64,000 nucleotides of DNA from Flavobacterium luminosum (lineage in GTDB: Bacteria; Bacteroidota; Bacteroidia; Flavobacteriales; Flavobacteriaceae): the NCBI RefSeq assembly GCF_023635005.1, contig NZ_JAMLJM010000001.1, positions 186,001-250,000 on the forward strand, in the 5' to 3' direction. The notes below the pieces were generated by a model, which saw nothing but the letters and a program-made list of their open reading frames with translations, was not told the DNA's origin and ran no database searches. This document shows positions 25,417 to 35,382 of this stretch, piece after piece (the stretch's first letter is position 1; every line of letters starts with the position of its first letter). The position numbers were made by a program, and so were the translations under genes.

Positions 25417-27174
25417 ATGGAAACGCATTTTGAAAGCAATCCTTTGATTGACAGACTACCGGATCATTTAAAGCAGTTCATCAAACCTCAAAACTATGAG
25501 GATTATACTCCTATTAATCAAGCGGTATGGCGTTATGTAATGCGTAAAAACGTAGACTATCTGGGCAAAGTCGCACATGAATCTTACTTGGACGGTCTTA
25601 AACAAACCGGTATTTCCATCGATAATATACCGAATATGTATGGTATGAATCGAATTCTCAAAGAAATCGGTTGGGCTGCGGTGGCCGTAGACGGTTTTAT
25701 TCCTCCCAATGCTTTCATGGAATTTCAAGCCTATAACGTATTGGTTATTGCCTGCGATATCAGACAATTAGAACATATCGAATACACCCCTGCACCGGAT
25801 ATTATTCACGAAGGAGCTGGACACGCTCCAATTATAGCTAACCCGGAATATGCAGAATATTTAAGACGTTTTGGAGAAATTGGATGCAAAGCCATTTCAT
25901 CCGCTCGTGATTATGAATTGTATGAAGCGATTCGTTTGCTTTCCATTTTAAAAGAAGCTGAAGATACTCCAGCCGAAGAAATCAGAAAAGCCGAGGAGCG
26001 TGTCGATTATTTACAAAACAATATGGGCGAATTGTCAGAAATGTCGCGCATCAGAAATTTACATTGGTGGACAGTTGAATATGGTTTAATTGGAACCCTT
26101 GAAAATCCTAAAATATACGGCGCTGGATTACTTTCTTCTATCGGGGAGAGTGCTTGGTGTATGACCGATAACGTAAAGAAACTCCCTTACGACATTCAAG
26201 CTGCCGATGTGAGTTTCGACATTACAAAACCGCAACCTCAACTATTTGTTACTCCAGATTTTGCCAAATTGAGTATGGTTTTAGAAGAATTTGCTAACAA
26301 AATGGCACTACGTACCGGAGGTTTGTCTGGTGTAAAAAAACTAATCGACTCTACATCTTTAGGTACTATTGAATTAAGCACCGGTTTACAAATCTCTGGA
26401 ATATTCTCAAATGTAATTGAATGTGAAGGCAAACCCGTATATATTCAAACAGCGGGAAAAACTGCACTATCCTATAGAGAAAAAGAATTGGTCGGTCATG
26501 GAACCGAATACCATGCAGAAGGCTATGGTTCTCCTATTGGAAAATTAAAAGGAATCAACCTTGCCATTGAAGATATGAGTCCGAGAGATTTAAGTGCTTA
26601 TGACATTCACGAAGGAGAACAAGTTACTTTGGAATTTGAAGGTGATATTACAGTTTCTGGTGAAATTATAACCGGAACCCGAAATATCCAAGGCAAAATA
26701 TTACTAATCAAGTTCAAGAACTGCACCGTTACTCATAGAGAAACTGTATTGTTTCAACCGGAATGGGGAATATACGATATGGCAGTAGGAAAAGAAGTTG
26801 TTTCTGCATTTTCAGGACCGGCTGATGTAAAAAGTTTTGATATGATTAGCCATGTTCCTTCTAGCCAAACTATAAAACCCAAAAAATCGGCCGAAAGAGA
26901 AGAATTGGAAACATTGTATCAAAATGTTAGAAATATCCGCGAAAACAAACCTAGTACTATCACTCTTAAAGAAGCTTTCGCAGCAGTATCTGCGAATCAT
27001 CCTTACGATTGGTTACTTTCTGTGGAGATAGTAGAATTGGCGCATCAACAAAATTTGACCGATTTGACTGAAAAAGTTTTAGCACACCTTGAAAAACTAA
27101 AACACACTAGACCCGAAGTGGCACATTTAATTAATGGCGGTTTAGATCTTATTTTTGAAAAAGAAACTGTTTAG
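25417..27174 (+). CDS. Aromatic amino acid hydroxylase (phenylalanine 4-monooxygenase-like), long form
   Basis: A pterin-dependent iron hydroxylase, probably turning phenylalanine into tyrosine. The iron ligands are His131 and His136 (HEGAGHAP) and Glu221 (in WWTVEYGLI). Compared with animal and Pseudomonas enzymes, the stretch between the second His and the Glu is about 45 residues longer and helical (about 165-205). The 585-residue length is roughly double the Pseudomonas enzyme: the region after about residue 310 is extra, with a beta-rich part (about 310-470) and a helical tail. Substrate is inferred from family only. Confidence 0.88.
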   Translation: METHFESNPLIDRLPDHLKQFIKPQNYEDYTPINQAVWRYVMRKNVDYLGKVAHESYLDGLKQTGISIDNIPNMYGMNRILKEIGWAAVAVDGFIPPNAFMEFQAYNVLVIACDIRQLEHIEYTPAPDIIHEGAGHAPIIANPEYAEYLRRFGEIGCKAISSARDYELYEAIRLLSILKEAEDTPAEEIRKAEERVDYLQNNMGELSEMSRIRNLHWWTVEYGLIGTLENPKIYGAGLLSSIGESAWCMTDNVKKLPYDIQAADVSFDITKPQPQLFVTPDFAKLSMVLEEFANKMALRTGGLSGVKKLIDSTSLGTIELSTGLQISGIFSNVIECEGKPVYIQTAGKTALSYREKELVGHGTEYHAEGYGSPIGKLKGINLAIEDMSPRDLSAYDIHEGEQVTLEFEGDITVSGEIITGTRNIQGKILLIKFKNCTVTHRETVLFQPEWGIYDMAVGKEVVSAFSGPADVKSFDMISHVPSSQTIKPKKSAEREELETLYQNVRNIRENKPSTITLKEAFAAVSANHPYDWLLSVEIVELAHQQNLTDLTEKVLAHLEKLKHTRPEVAHLINGGLDLIFEKETV

Positions 27175-27210
27175 TGACAAAAGTTACTGACTTTCCTATA
27201 TCGATGCCCG

Positions 27211-27218
27211 TATCTTTG
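27211..27218 (+). promoter_or_regulatory. Promoter -7 box of the rhodanese gene
   Basis: TATCTTTG, 17 bases before the ATG at 27236. Confidence 0.55.
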
Positions 27219-27235
27219 ATAAAAAATATTAAGAT

Positions 27236-27544
27236 ATGGGCATTTTAGATTTATTCGGTTTAGGAAATAAAACCAACGATATCAAAGAATTTGTAGAAAA
27301 AGGAGCTGTAATTATCGATGTTAGAACTCCAGGCGAGTACGTATCGGGACATATAAAAGGCTCGAAAAACATTCCATTAGATACGATTTCGTCTAAAATT
27401 AACGAAATTAAAAAGCTTAACAAGCCTGTCATTGCTTGTTGCAGAAGCGGAATGAGAAGTGGACAAGCTACATCAATTTTAAAACAACACGGAATCGAAT
27501 GTATTAACGGTGGCGGATGGGATAGCCTACAAGCTAAACTATAA
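27236..27544 (+). CDS. Single-domain rhodanese-like protein
   Basis: A 102-residue cytoplasmic protein with one rhodanese fold: VIIDVRTPGEYVSGHIKGSKNIP (about residues 25-47, in which the DVR-x-EY pattern and GHI-GS-NIP are diagnostic) and the active loop Cys69-Arg-Ser-Gly-Met-Arg-Ser. It would carry persulfide sulfur from Cys69 to an acceptor. The hydrophobic N-terminus (MGILDLFGLG) is too short for a signal peptide. It is bounded by its own promoter and terminator, so transcribed alone. Confidence 0.93.
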   Translation: MGILDLFGLGNKTNDIKEFVEKGAVIIDVRTPGEYVSGHIKGSKNIPLDTISSKINEIKKLNKPVIACCRSGMRSGQATSILKQHGIECINGGGWDSLQAKL

Positions 27545-27549
27545 TCATA

Positions 27550-27589
27550 AAAATATAAAAGGCTGTTTAATAACAGCCTTTTATATTTT
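27550..27589. terminator. Bidirectional terminator, 18-bp perfect stem
   Basis: Arms at 27550-27567 and 27572-27589 are exact reverse complements with a 4-base loop. It lies between the convergent rhodanese and DUF4230 genes, and its last bases overlap the end of the DUF4230 gene. Confidence 0.92.
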
Positions 27590-28192
27590 AAATTCTTTTT
27601 CCGTTTTAATTTCCTGACCTTGGTATTCTACCTTCCACCCTACAGTATGGGTCACTAACAATATTTTTGACAATTCGCTAATCAATCGATTTTTAGCATT
27701 GGTTTTTAACGTTGATTTTTGGATTTTTTTGGCTAAATCGGCTTTAACTTTTTTCGTTATATTATTAAAATCGGCTCCAGTAAACTCGTTGAATTTACTT
27801 TGTTCAATATCATAATACTGAATATCCGGACTTATTTTAATTTCTTCTTTAGGAATATTTATGATCTTGATTAACTTGTTTTTCTCGTCTATTTCGTACT
27901 TCATTTGACGTAAATCATACGCCACAGTCACATCGGAATTCACAATGACCAACGCTTTTTTATCAAAGGAAATCAATCCTCCAAAATACTTATTCTGATC
28001 TTTAAATGTAAGCACTTGAGAAAAGTGACCTTCTGTTACTACAAGCTTTCCAACATTTTTGATTTGTTCCTGAATTAAATTCGAATTGTATTCCGTAGAA
28101 TTTTCTTCTTCTGAAAAGATATACTGGTAGGCAAAAAAAGCTAAAATCAAGAATAATAGCCCGAAGAAAAGTTTTTTATAAAGATTTACCAT
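27581..28192 (-). CDS. DUF4230 membrane-anchored protein
   Basis: A 203-residue protein with one N-terminal membrane helix (about 8-25) and a periplasmic domain matching DUF4230 (KNVGKLVVTEGHFSQVLTFKD, about 46-66, in part; then DVTVAYDLRQMKYEIDE). The C-terminal segment ends with a strand pair around GWKVEYQGQE. Function unknown; DUF4230 proteins are small envelope proteins. It follows the GSCFA gene by 2 bases and is presumably translated from the same mRNA. Confidence 0.85.
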   Translation of the reverse strand: MVNLYKKLFFGLLFLILAFFAYQYIFSEEENSTEYNSNLIQEQIKNVGKLVVTEGHFSQVLTFKDQNKYFGGLISFDKKALVIVNSDVTVAYDLRQMKYEIDEKNKLIKIINIPKEEIKISPDIQYYDIEQSKFNEFTGADFNNITKKVKADLAKKIQKSTLKTNAKNRLISELSKILLVTHTVGWKVEYQGQEIKTEKEFKI

Positions 28193-28194
28193 AA

Positions 28195-29145
28195 TTAAAA
28201 AGAAATATGAGGTAACTTATTCACTAAAGTATTTATTTTTTCCTGAAGATTCGCTAAAAATTTTTGATGCGCCTCTGATTCAGGTGTAAAAGATCTATGA
28301 TGCAATCCTTTCTGTACTGTTTCAATTTCTTTGAGCGTTAACAAAGTAGATTCATTAAAATACATTCTACTAAAACATTCCCAAATATAATCGATTGCTA
28401 CTGTGTTGGGATGCAACCAATCTCTATCATAAAAGCGATAATCGCGCAACTCGTCCATTACAATTTCATAGGAAGGAAAATAATCAAAGGTTGGATTTTT
28501 GAAATCAAAAGCCTGATACAATGCCGCAAACAAATGACTTTTACTCACATTATTTTCAAAAAAACCATCTTTAATATGACGGACAGGCGAAACTGTAAAT
28601 ACGAATTTCACCTTCGGATTAATAGATTGCATCAGCGTTACTATATTTTGCAAACTCGTAACATTTTGAGCCACCGAAAGCAACTCTTTAGTAAAGGCTT
28701 TCTGAGGAACTTTATGACAATTTGCCACAATTTTATCAGATTCCTTAAATCGATACACCCAAGAGGTTCCCAAAGTAATTAAACAATGAGAGATTGTAGC
28801 AATGTAAGCATGTGTTGAATCTAGTAATTGATTCAGTGTTTCTAAGAAAATTTCTTTGTTGGGATGTGAAAGTTCAGAATGTACTTCAAAACAATGCCAC
28901 AAATCATTATGATGAAAAACATCTTCTTCTGTGAAATACTTTTGATGAACCGTTCGATCAACTAATTTTTCTAAAGAGACTACATTAAAAACTATCCCAA
29001 ACGGATTAACTTTATTTTTAAACTTATAGTAGTCCAACTTCCGTCCTATATTTTCAGCAAAACAAGAACCCAATAACAGAAGGTCTGACTGATAATCAAT
29101 TTGAAAATCGCTTGTAGCAACCGGTATTTCTGTTCTAAACTGCAT
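28195..29145 (-). CDS. GSCFA-domain protein
   Basis: A 316-residue protein with the naming motif GSCFA at residues 26-30, within LLLLGSCFAENIGRKL, at the end of a strand, as in SGNH/GDSL-type hydrolases. The later DRDWLHPN segment (about residue 240) is the probable Asp-His pair. The family is thought to be esterase-like, but no substrate is established. No signal peptide is seen, so it is probably cytoplasmic. It is first in a two-gene unit with the DUF4230 gene. Confidence 0.9.
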   Translation of the reverse strand: MQFRTEIPVATSDFQIDYQSDLLLLGSCFAENIGRKLDYYKFKNKVNPFGIVFNVVSLEKLVDRTVHQKYFTEEDVFHHNDLWHCFEVHSELSHPNKEIFLETLNQLLDSTHAYIATISHCLITLGTSWVYRFKESDKIVANCHKVPQKAFTKELLSVAQNVTSLQNIVTLMQSINPKVKFVFTVSPVRHIKDGFFENNVSKSHLFAALYQAFDFKNPTFDYFPSYEIVMDELRDYRFYDRDWLHPNTVAIDYIWECFSRMYFNESTLLTLKEIETVQKGLHHRSFTPESEAHQKFLANLQEKINTLVNKLPHISF

Positions 29146-29162
29146 TAGGGCAATAATTTTAT

Positions 29163-29170
29163 CAAAAATA
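29163..29170 (-). promoter_or_regulatory. Promoter -7 box of the GSCFA gene
   Basis: TATTTTTG on the minus strand, 17 bases before the start codon. Confidence 0.45.
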
Positions 29171-29219
29171 CAAAATATTAAGCTTAGTATTTTAACAATT
29201 TATTACCTCTATAATTTCA

Positions 29220-29227
29220 TATTTTTG
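29220..29227 (+). promoter_or_regulatory. Promoter -7 box of the ABC exporter gene
   Basis: TATTTTTG, 39 bases before the start at 29267. No good -33 TTG. Confidence 0.4.
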
Positions 29228-29266
29228 CATGACAAAACAAGCCCTAGCGCTACTTCTTAAAATTTT

Positions 29267-31012
29267 ATGAAATTACTATATAGTTATTTAAAAAATCACA
29301 AAGCCTTATTATTCCTCGCTTTATTCATGGCTGCCTTGAATATTTGTTTTAGCCTAAGTGACTCTGTTATCACAGGTAAATTAATGCAAGATTGCGGCGT
29401 GGGAATTGCTAAATACAAAGGAAATGAACTCGGTTTCATCAAAGCCGTAGCGTTTTGGTTGGGACTATCTATTGTTATTGCAATGGTTTCCAGAATCACT
29501 AAAAATTTCCAAGATTATTTTACAAATATTGTGATTCAACGTACGGGAGCGGCTATGTATACAGAAGGAATTAAAAAGTCATTGGATTTACCTTTTGCCC
29601 AATTTGAAGACCAACGCAGTGGAGAAACATTAAACAAATTACAAAAAGTTCGAATTGATTCAGAAAAACTAATCAACCTCTCTATTTCTCTAGTCTTTCA
29701 AACAGTAGTCGGATTTGTATTTGTTTTCATTTATATCGCCCAAATCGATGTGAAAATTGCATTCATTTTCATCGTGACGGCTCCTATTATTGGTTTCGTA
29801 AGTTCTTATTTAGGTAAAAAAATCAAAGAAGTTTCCAAGACGATTGTTAAACAAACTAATGCCTTGGCGGGTGCCACTACTGAAAGTTTACGTAATATCG
29901 AATTAGTAAAAAGTTTAGGTTTAACTCATCAGGAAGAAAACCGTTTAAATCTGAATACTTTAAAAATATTAAAACTTGAATTACAAAAGATTCGTTACAT
30001 CCGAAGTTTGAGTTTTATTCAAGGTACGACCGTACATTTTATGCGTACTTTGGTGGTATTTACTTTATATTATTTTGTATTTCAAGGCAAAATAGTCGTG
30101 GGTGATTTATTGACCATGACGTTCTTCACCTTCTTCATCTTCAATCCGTTGCAAGAAATGAGTCAGTTTATCATTGTCAAAAATGAAACTAAAGTTTCGT
30201 TAGATAATTTTAAAAATCTATTGGAGAAAGAATCGGAATACAAACCTGCTAATCCAACTAAAATTGGTACGATTGAGAAATTGACATTCTCCAACGTCAG
30301 TTTCCAACACCAAACGGCCAATTTCAAAGCGGTGGAAAACATTTCCTTTGACATTAAAAAAGGAGAAACCGTTGCTTTTGTGGGGCCATCTGGTTCTGGA
30401 AAAACTACTCTGGTAAAATTATTAGTTGGACTTTACAAACCTAATGAAGGTTCCATAGCTTATAATGACATTGATGAAAAAGAAGTCGATTTATTAGAAT
30501 TGAGAAAACAATTAGGATTTGTAACCCAAGATGCACAACTATTTTCGGGAACTATTCGTGAGAATTTACTCTTCGTAAAACCGAATGCAACCGATGAAGA
30601 ATTGTTGCATGCCTTAGAACAAGCGAGTTGTCAAAATTTATTAAACCGTGCTGAAAACGGATTAAACACCACTATTGGTGAAGGCGGAATTAAAGTTTCA
30701 GGTGGTGAAAAACAACGTTTATCTATTGCACGAGCGATACTTAGACATCCTAATCTATTGATTTTTGATGAAGCTACCTCAGCCCTAGATTCAATTACCG
30801 AAGAAGCCATCAATGAAACCATCAAATCCATTTCTAATCAAGAGCGAATTACGATATTAATCGCCCATCGATTATCTACGATAATGCATGCCGATAAAAT
30901 CTTTGTTTTGGAAAAAGGACACATTATAGAACAAGGAAAACACCAAGATTTAGTAGACAGTAAAGGATTATATTATGCCATGTGGCGTCAACAAATAGGA
31001 GAACGCAAATAA
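29267..31012 (+). CDS. ABC exporter, fused permease and ATPase
   Basis: A 581-residue half-transporter that would act as a homodimer in the inner membrane. Six membrane helices occupy about residues 1-310. The nucleotide-binding domain follows, with Walker A GPSGSGKTT (about 374), signature VSGGEKQRLS (about 480) and Walker B LLIFDEATSALD (about 500). This is the MsbA/lipid or multidrug exporter architecture; the substrate cannot be read from sequence. A RidA-like gene starts one base after the stop, so the two are translationally coupled. Confidence 0.93.
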   Translation: MKLLYSYLKNHKALLFLALFMAALNICFSLSDSVITGKLMQDCGVGIAKYKGNELGFIKAVAFWLGLSIVIAMVSRITKNFQDYFTNIVIQRTGAAMYTEGIKKSLDLPFAQFEDQRSGETLNKLQKVRIDSEKLINLSISLVFQTVVGFVFVFIYIAQIDVKIAFIFIVTAPIIGFVSSYLGKKIKEVSKTIVKQTNALAGATTESLRNIELVKSLGLTHQEENRLNLNTLKILKLELQKIRYIRSLSFIQGTTVHFMRTLVVFTLYYFVFQGKIVVGDLLTMTFFTFFIFNPLQEMSQFIIVKNETKVSLDNFKNLLEKESEYKPANPTKIGTIEKLTFSNVSFQHQTANFKAVENISFDIKKGETVAFVGPSGSGKTTLVKLLVGLYKPNEGSIAYNDIDEKEVDLLELRKQLGFVTQDAQLFSGTIRENLLFVKPNATDEELLHALEQASCQNLLNRAENGLNTTIGEGGIKVSGGEKQRLSIARAILRHPNLLIFDEATSALDSITEEAINETIKSISNQERITILIAHRLSTIMHADKIFVLEKGHIIEQGKHQDLVDSKGLYYAMWRQQIGERK

Positions 31013-31013
31013 G

Positions 31014-31388
31014 ATGTTTAAAAAAGAATATTTAGAACCTAACGCAGGTTTTTCACAAGTCGTGAAAGTAGAAACCAATGAAACGGTAACGCTTTATATT
31101 TCAGGACAAATTGGAACGGGAACGAATTTAGAAGAACAAAGTATTTCTACTTTTAAAAATTTAGAAACTTTGTTACATCAATGCCAAGCGACTTTTAAAG
31201 ACGTGGTAAAAATGAATACGTATATCGTTAATTTTAATCCACAGGTTGATTTACCCGTTTTTAGAAAAGTCCGTGCTTCTTTTTTAGGTGAAACTTATTA
31301 TCCTGCGAGTACTTTAGTTGGAGTAACTGTTTTAGGCAATCGAGAATGGTTGATTGAAATTGAAGCAATTGCAGTGATTAAAAAATAA
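31014..31388 (+). CDS. RidA/YjgF-family protein lacking the catalytic Arg
   Basis: A 124-residue protein of the Rid fold, whose RidA members deaminate reactive enamines and imines. The usual PAR-S-x-V-x-V segment reads PASTLVGV here (residues 97-104), with Ser99 where RidA has the essential Arg. The protein therefore probably belongs to one of the arginine-less Rid subfamilies and may not be an imine deaminase. Its start lies one base past the ABC exporter's stop, which suggests the two act together. Confidence 0.9.
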   Translation: MFKKEYLEPNAGFSQVVKVETNETVTLYISGQIGTGTNLEEQSISTFKNLETLLHQCQATFKDVVKMNTYIVNFNPQVDLPVFRKVRASFLGETYYPASTLVGVTVLGNREWLIEIEAIAVIKK

Positions 31389-31389
31389 T

Positions 31390-31427
31390 AAAACCCACCT
31401 AGAATTTAATCTCTTAGTGGGTTTTAA
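31390..31427. terminator. Bidirectional terminator
   Basis: AAAACCCACCTAGA pairs with TCTTAGTGGGTTTT apart from one mismatch. It separates the convergent RidA-like gene and alaS. Confidence 0.8.
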
Positions 31428-31444
31428 AATATTAATAGTATAAA

Positions 31445-34090
31445 TTACTTCACAAAATCAACAGCTTTTTCCAACGCTTCTTTTACCCCTGCTGGATTTT
31501 TACCCCCTGCAGTTGCGAAGAATGGTTGGCCTCCACCACCTCCTTGAATATATTTCCCAAGTTCACGAACTACTTGACCGGCATTTAAACCTTTAGCTTC
31601 CACTAATTCTTTAGACACATAACACGTTAACATTGGTTTGTCATCGCTTACTGTAGCTAAAACTAAGAATAAATTATCTTTATTTTGTCCTAATTCGTAA
31701 GCCAAGTCTTTAGCTCCATTAGCATCTAAATCCACTTGAATTGCCAAGAAATCTACTCCGTTTACATTTTGTATTTGAGTCGCTAATTCCCCTTTTAAGT
31801 TTTTCGCTTTTTCTTTAAGTAATTGCTCTACTTGTTTTTTCAATTTGGCATTCTCTTCTTGTAGCGAAACCACCGATTTGATTATATCTTGTGGATTTTT
31901 TAAGGTTTCTTTTACCTCAGCAACTAAGCTTTCTTGATTAGCAAAGAACTCTTTCACGGCGTTATTAGTAATCGCCTCAACACGACGAATTCCTGCCGCC
32001 ACAGCTCCTTCTGATACAATTTTAAAATACCAAATGTCTGCTGTATTTTTCACATGGATTCCTCCACATAATTCCATACTTTCACCAAACTTAATCGCAC
32101 GCACATTATCACCATATTTCTCTCCAAATAAAGCCATAGCCCCTTCTTCAATTGCCTGCACAAACGGAATACTTCTTCTTTCAATTAATGGTAAGTGCTC
32201 CTGAATACGAGCGTTTACAAAATTCTCCACTTGTTTCAATTCTTCCTCAGTTACTTTTGCGAAATGAGAAAAGTCGAAACGTAAATAATTTGGAGCTACT
32301 AACGATCCTTTTTGCTCCACATGCGTTCCTAAAACAGAACGTAAGGCTTGATGCAATAAGTGGGTAGCGGAGTGATTACTCGCACATAAAGCACGTAATT
32401 CCGTATTCACTTTGGCTTGGAATATAGCATTTACATTTTCAGGTAATTGCTTAGCAAAATGTAAGATTAAGTTATTTTCTTTTTTTGTATCAATGATTTC
32501 AATAGTCTCATTAGCCGAAACCAAAACACCTTTATCTCCTACTTGTCCACCGCCTTCTGGATAGAACGGCGTATTATCTAAAACAATTTGGTACAATACC
32601 CCATCTTTTTTAGAATCTACTTTACGGATACGGGTGATTTTTACTTCATTCTCCGTTTGGTCATACCCTACGAAAGTTTCTACATTTCCTTCAATTAAGA
32701 CCTTCCAATCTTCCGTAGAAACTTCAGAAGCCGCACGTGAACGCGCTTTTTGTTTTTCTAATTCAGCATCAAATTCTGCCTCATTGTATGAATAACCTTT
32801 TTCTTTTAAAATTAAAGCCGTTAAATCTTTAGGAAAACCGAAAGTATCATATAATTCAAATACTTTTTCCCCTTTTACTTCTTTACCGGCTGTTTCAGCT
32901 ACCACTTTTTCTAATAATTGTAACCCTTGCTCCAAAGTTCTTAAGAACGAAGCTTCCTCTTCACGAATTACTTGCGTTACTAAATTTTGTTGAGCTTTAA
33001 TTTCAGGGAAAAACTCACCCATTTGTGTTGCTAAAACTGCAACTAGCTCATTAATGAATGGCTCTTTTTTGTTTAAGAATGTAAATCCGTAACGAATCGC
33101 ACGACGTAAGATACGACGAATCACATACCCCGCACCTGTATTGGAAGGCAACTGCCCGTCTGCAATTGCAAAAGCAACAGCACGAACGTGGTCTACAATT
33201 ACACGAATCGCAATATTAACTTTGTTTTGCTCTTGCCCTTCGACTCCGCTCAGGGTGACAGAGTTATTCGTATATTTTAAACCTGTGATTTGCTCTACTT
33301 TTTCGATAAGTGGCGTAAATACATCAGTATCATAGTTAGACGTTACGCCTTGCATCGCCATACACAAACGCTCAAATCCCATTCCGGTATCTACGTGTTG
33401 GGCTGGTAATTTTTCTAGAGAACCGTCGGCTTTACGGTTGAATTCCATAAATACGTTGTTCCAAATTTCCACTACTTGTGGATGGTCGGCATTTACTAAG
33501 TCTCTTCCTGAAACTTTCGCTCTTTCCTCATTAGAACGTAAATCGATATGAATTTCAGAACACGGACCACATGGACCTTGGTCACCCATTTCCCAGAAAT
33601 TGTCTTTTTTGTTTCCTAAGATGATGCGATCTTCAGACACATATTGTTTCCAAATATCGAAAGCTTCTTGATCAAAAGGTACATTTTCAGATGGATTTCC
33701 TTCAAAAACCGAAACATACAAACGATCTTTATCTAATTTCAATACTTCCGTTAGGAATTCCCATGCCCAAGCTAAAGCTTCTTTTTTGAAGTAATCGCCA
33801 AAAGACCAGTTTCCTAGCATTTCGAACATGGTATGGTGGTACGTATCAAAACCTACATCTTCTAAATCGTTGTGCTTTCCTGAAACACGAAGACATTTTT
33901 GAGTATCGGCGATACGTGGACTTTTTGGAGTTCCGTTTCCTAAGAAAAACTCTTTGAACTGCGCCATTCCTGAATTGTTAAACATCAAGGTAGGATCGTC
34001 TTTTAAAACGATAGGTGCAGAAGGAACAATTAAGTGGTCCTTACTTTTAAAAAAATCTAAATACGCTTTACGAATGTCTTGTGATTTCAT
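31445..34090 (-). CDS. alaS: Alanine--tRNA ligase, carrying an in-frame repeat sequence
   Basis: Charges tRNA-Ala and edits mischarged Ser/Gly. At 881 residues it is full length: class II catalytic core (about 1-240), tRNA-binding helical domain, editing domain with HSATH (about residues 570-575) and CGGIH (about 674), and a C-terminal oligomerisation domain with a coiled coil (about 730-765). Between the core and the tRNA-binding region, residues [10 protein letters not shown] (about 278-287) are encoded by a sequence I recognise as a dispersed repeat (33236-33261). It lies in a surface loop and the reading frame stays open, so function is probably retained. Confidence 0.96.
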   Translation of the reverse strand: MKSQDIRKAYLDFFKSKDHLIVPSAPIVLKDDPTLMFNNSGMAQFKEFFLGNGTPKSPRIADTQKCLRVSGKHNDLEDVGFDTYHHTMFEMLGNWSFGDYFKKEALAWAWEFLTEVLKLDKDRLYVSVFEGNPSENVPFDQEAFDIWKQYVSEDRIILGNKKDNFWEMGDQGPCGPCSEIHIDLRSNEERAKVSGRDLVNADHPQVVEIWNNVFMEFNRKADGSLEKLPAQHVDTGMGFERLCMAMQGVTSNYDTDVFTPLIEKVEQITGLKYTNNSVTLSGVEGQEQNKVNIAIRVIVDHVRAVAFAIADGQLPSNTGAGYVIRRILRRAIRYGFTFLNKKEPFINELVAVLATQMGEFFPEIKAQQNLVTQVIREEEASFLRTLEQGLQLLEKVVAETAGKEVKGEKVFELYDTFGFPKDLTALILKEKGYSYNEAEFDAELEKQKARSRAASEVSTEDWKVLIEGNVETFVGYDQTENEVKITRIRKVDSKKDGVLYQIVLDNTPFYPEGGGQVGDKGVLVSANETIEIIDTKKENNLILHFAKQLPENVNAIFQAKVNTELRALCASNHSATHLLHQALRSVLGTHVEQKGSLVAPNYLRFDFSHFAKVTEEELKQVENFVNARIQEHLPLIERRSIPFVQAIEEGAMALFGEKYGDNVRAIKFGESMELCGGIHVKNTADIWYFKIVSEGAVAAGIRRVEAITNNAVKEFFANQESLVAEVKETLKNPQDIIKSVVSLQEENAKLKKQVEQLLKEKAKNLKGELATQIQNVNGVDFLAIQVDLDANGAKDLAYELGQNKDNLFLVLATVSDDKPMLTCYVSKELVEAKGLNAGQVVRELGKYIQGGGGGQPFFATAGGKNPAGVKEALEKAVDFVK
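33236..33261. repeat. Dispersed-repeat-like sequence inside alaS
   Basis: The 26 bases begin CCCTTCGACTCC and continue GCTCAGGGTGACAG. This sequence is familiar from many Bacteroidetes and other genomes as an imperfect palindrome scattered between genes. Here it lies within a coding region and is translated as SVTLSGVEG. Only this copy is seen in the window, so its repetitive nature is from memory. Confidence 0.6.
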
Positions 34091-34352
34091 TTATACTTTT
34101 TGTTTAAATGCTTAAGGTCAAAAACTGAAATTAGTCAACCTTAAAAATACTTTTATTTTTTATCGATAATCCCGACCATAACAAATCCCAAGGAAGCAAT
34201 CTGATTAACAATACATTAGAATACAAAACAACGAAACTCAGCTAAGAATTTCATTCCGATTCTTAAAGTTCAAGCATTAAAAAAATTTATCTTTTTGGGT
34301 AATATTTTGTTACTTTGTAATAATGTGTGCAAAAATAGTACATTTTTAAAGA
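34091..34352. other. Divergent intergenic region, alaS / M23 peptidase
   Basis: AT-rich and without an open frame. Just upstream of the peptidase gene, TTACTTTG (near 34312) differs from the TAnnTTTG box at one base. No strong hairpin is seen. Confidence 0.4.
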
Positions 34353-35327
34353 ATGGGGAAAGTAAAATATTATTTCGACACCGAAAATTTAGCCTACCGA
34401 AAAATCAAACCCAAAAAAGGTAGAAATATAGGTTACATTGCCTTGTTTTTAATCGCTTCGGCGTTATTTGGATTTTTATCATTTTTTATCGCTTCAAATT
34501 CCAATTATTTTGAAACGCCAAAAGATAAAATCCAAGCGCGTCAGATCGAAAACATGAAGATCAATTATGCTCTTTTGAATGAAAAAATTGATCAATTGGA
34601 TGAAGTTATTGCCGCAATGCAAGAGCGTGACAATAATATCTACAAAGTTTATTTTAACTCGGCCGGTTTTGAAAAAGACGAGAAAGATAGTATTAATGCT
34701 AAGGCGACCTTCAAGCAATTGTTAACCTACGACAATCAGGAAATTATTAATTTTACCAATAAAAGAGTCGACAAAATTGCCAAAGAATTAGCAATGCAAT
34801 CGAAATCACTAGACGAAATTTTACGATTAGCTAAAAACAAAGAGAAATTTCTCTCTTCTATTCCCGCCATACAACCCGTTAAAAACGAACAACTAAAACG
34901 CATGGCTTCCGGTTATGGTTACCGAAGTGACCCTTTTACCAAAGCGCGTAAGATGCACAAAGGAATGGATTTTACTGCACCAACAGGAACTCCCGTTTTC
35001 GCTACGGGCGACGGTGTTGTTCGAAGAGCTGATGCTGGGGCCTCAGGATTTGGAAATCATATTGTAATTAATCATGGTTTTGGCTACGAAACGGTCTATG
35101 CTCACTTAAGCCGATACAATTGTAGACCTGGTAAACGAGTAAAACGAGGAGACATCATAGGTTTTGTTGGAAGTACCGGTCGAAGTCAGGCACCACACCT
35201 GCATTATGAAGTCCATAAAAACGGAAAAGTAGTCAATCCTATCAACTTCTACTATGGAGATATTTCTGCTGTAGAATACACCGCTATTGCAAAAATGGCA
35301 ACCCAAGAAAATCAATCATTTGACTAG
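34353..35327 (+). CDS. M23-family (LytM) peptidoglycan endopeptidase, membrane-anchored
   Basis: A 324-residue protein with one membrane helix (about residues 26-47), a coiled-coil linker (about 60-105 and 140-160) and a C-terminal LytM domain. Zinc ligands match the family: His and Asp in MHKGMDFTAP (about 201-206) and His in HLHYEVH (about 282-286). It would cut peptide cross-links or, if partnered, regulate them in the periplasm. Gene order places it divergent from alaS, with a MerR regulator gene 55 bases downstream. Confidence 0.93.
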   Translation: MGKVKYYFDTENLAYRKIKPKKGRNIGYIALFLIASALFGFLSFFIASNSNYFETPKDKIQARQIENMKINYALLNEKIDQLDEVIAAMQERDNNIYKVYFNSAGFEKDEKDSINAKATFKQLLTYDNQEIINFTNKRVDKIAKELAMQSKSLDEILRLAKNKEKFLSSIPAIQPVKNEQLKRMASGYGYRSDPFTKARKMHKGMDFTAPTGTPVFATGDGVVRRADAGASGFGNHIVINHGFGYETVYAHLSRYNCRPGKRVKRGDIIGFVGSTGRSQAPHLHYEVHKNGKVVNPINFYYGDISAVEYTAIAKMATQENQSFD

Positions 35328-35382
35328 GATTAGGTCATATTTATTGTTCTCAATAGTATATAAAAGAATTTAAATAATCGAA

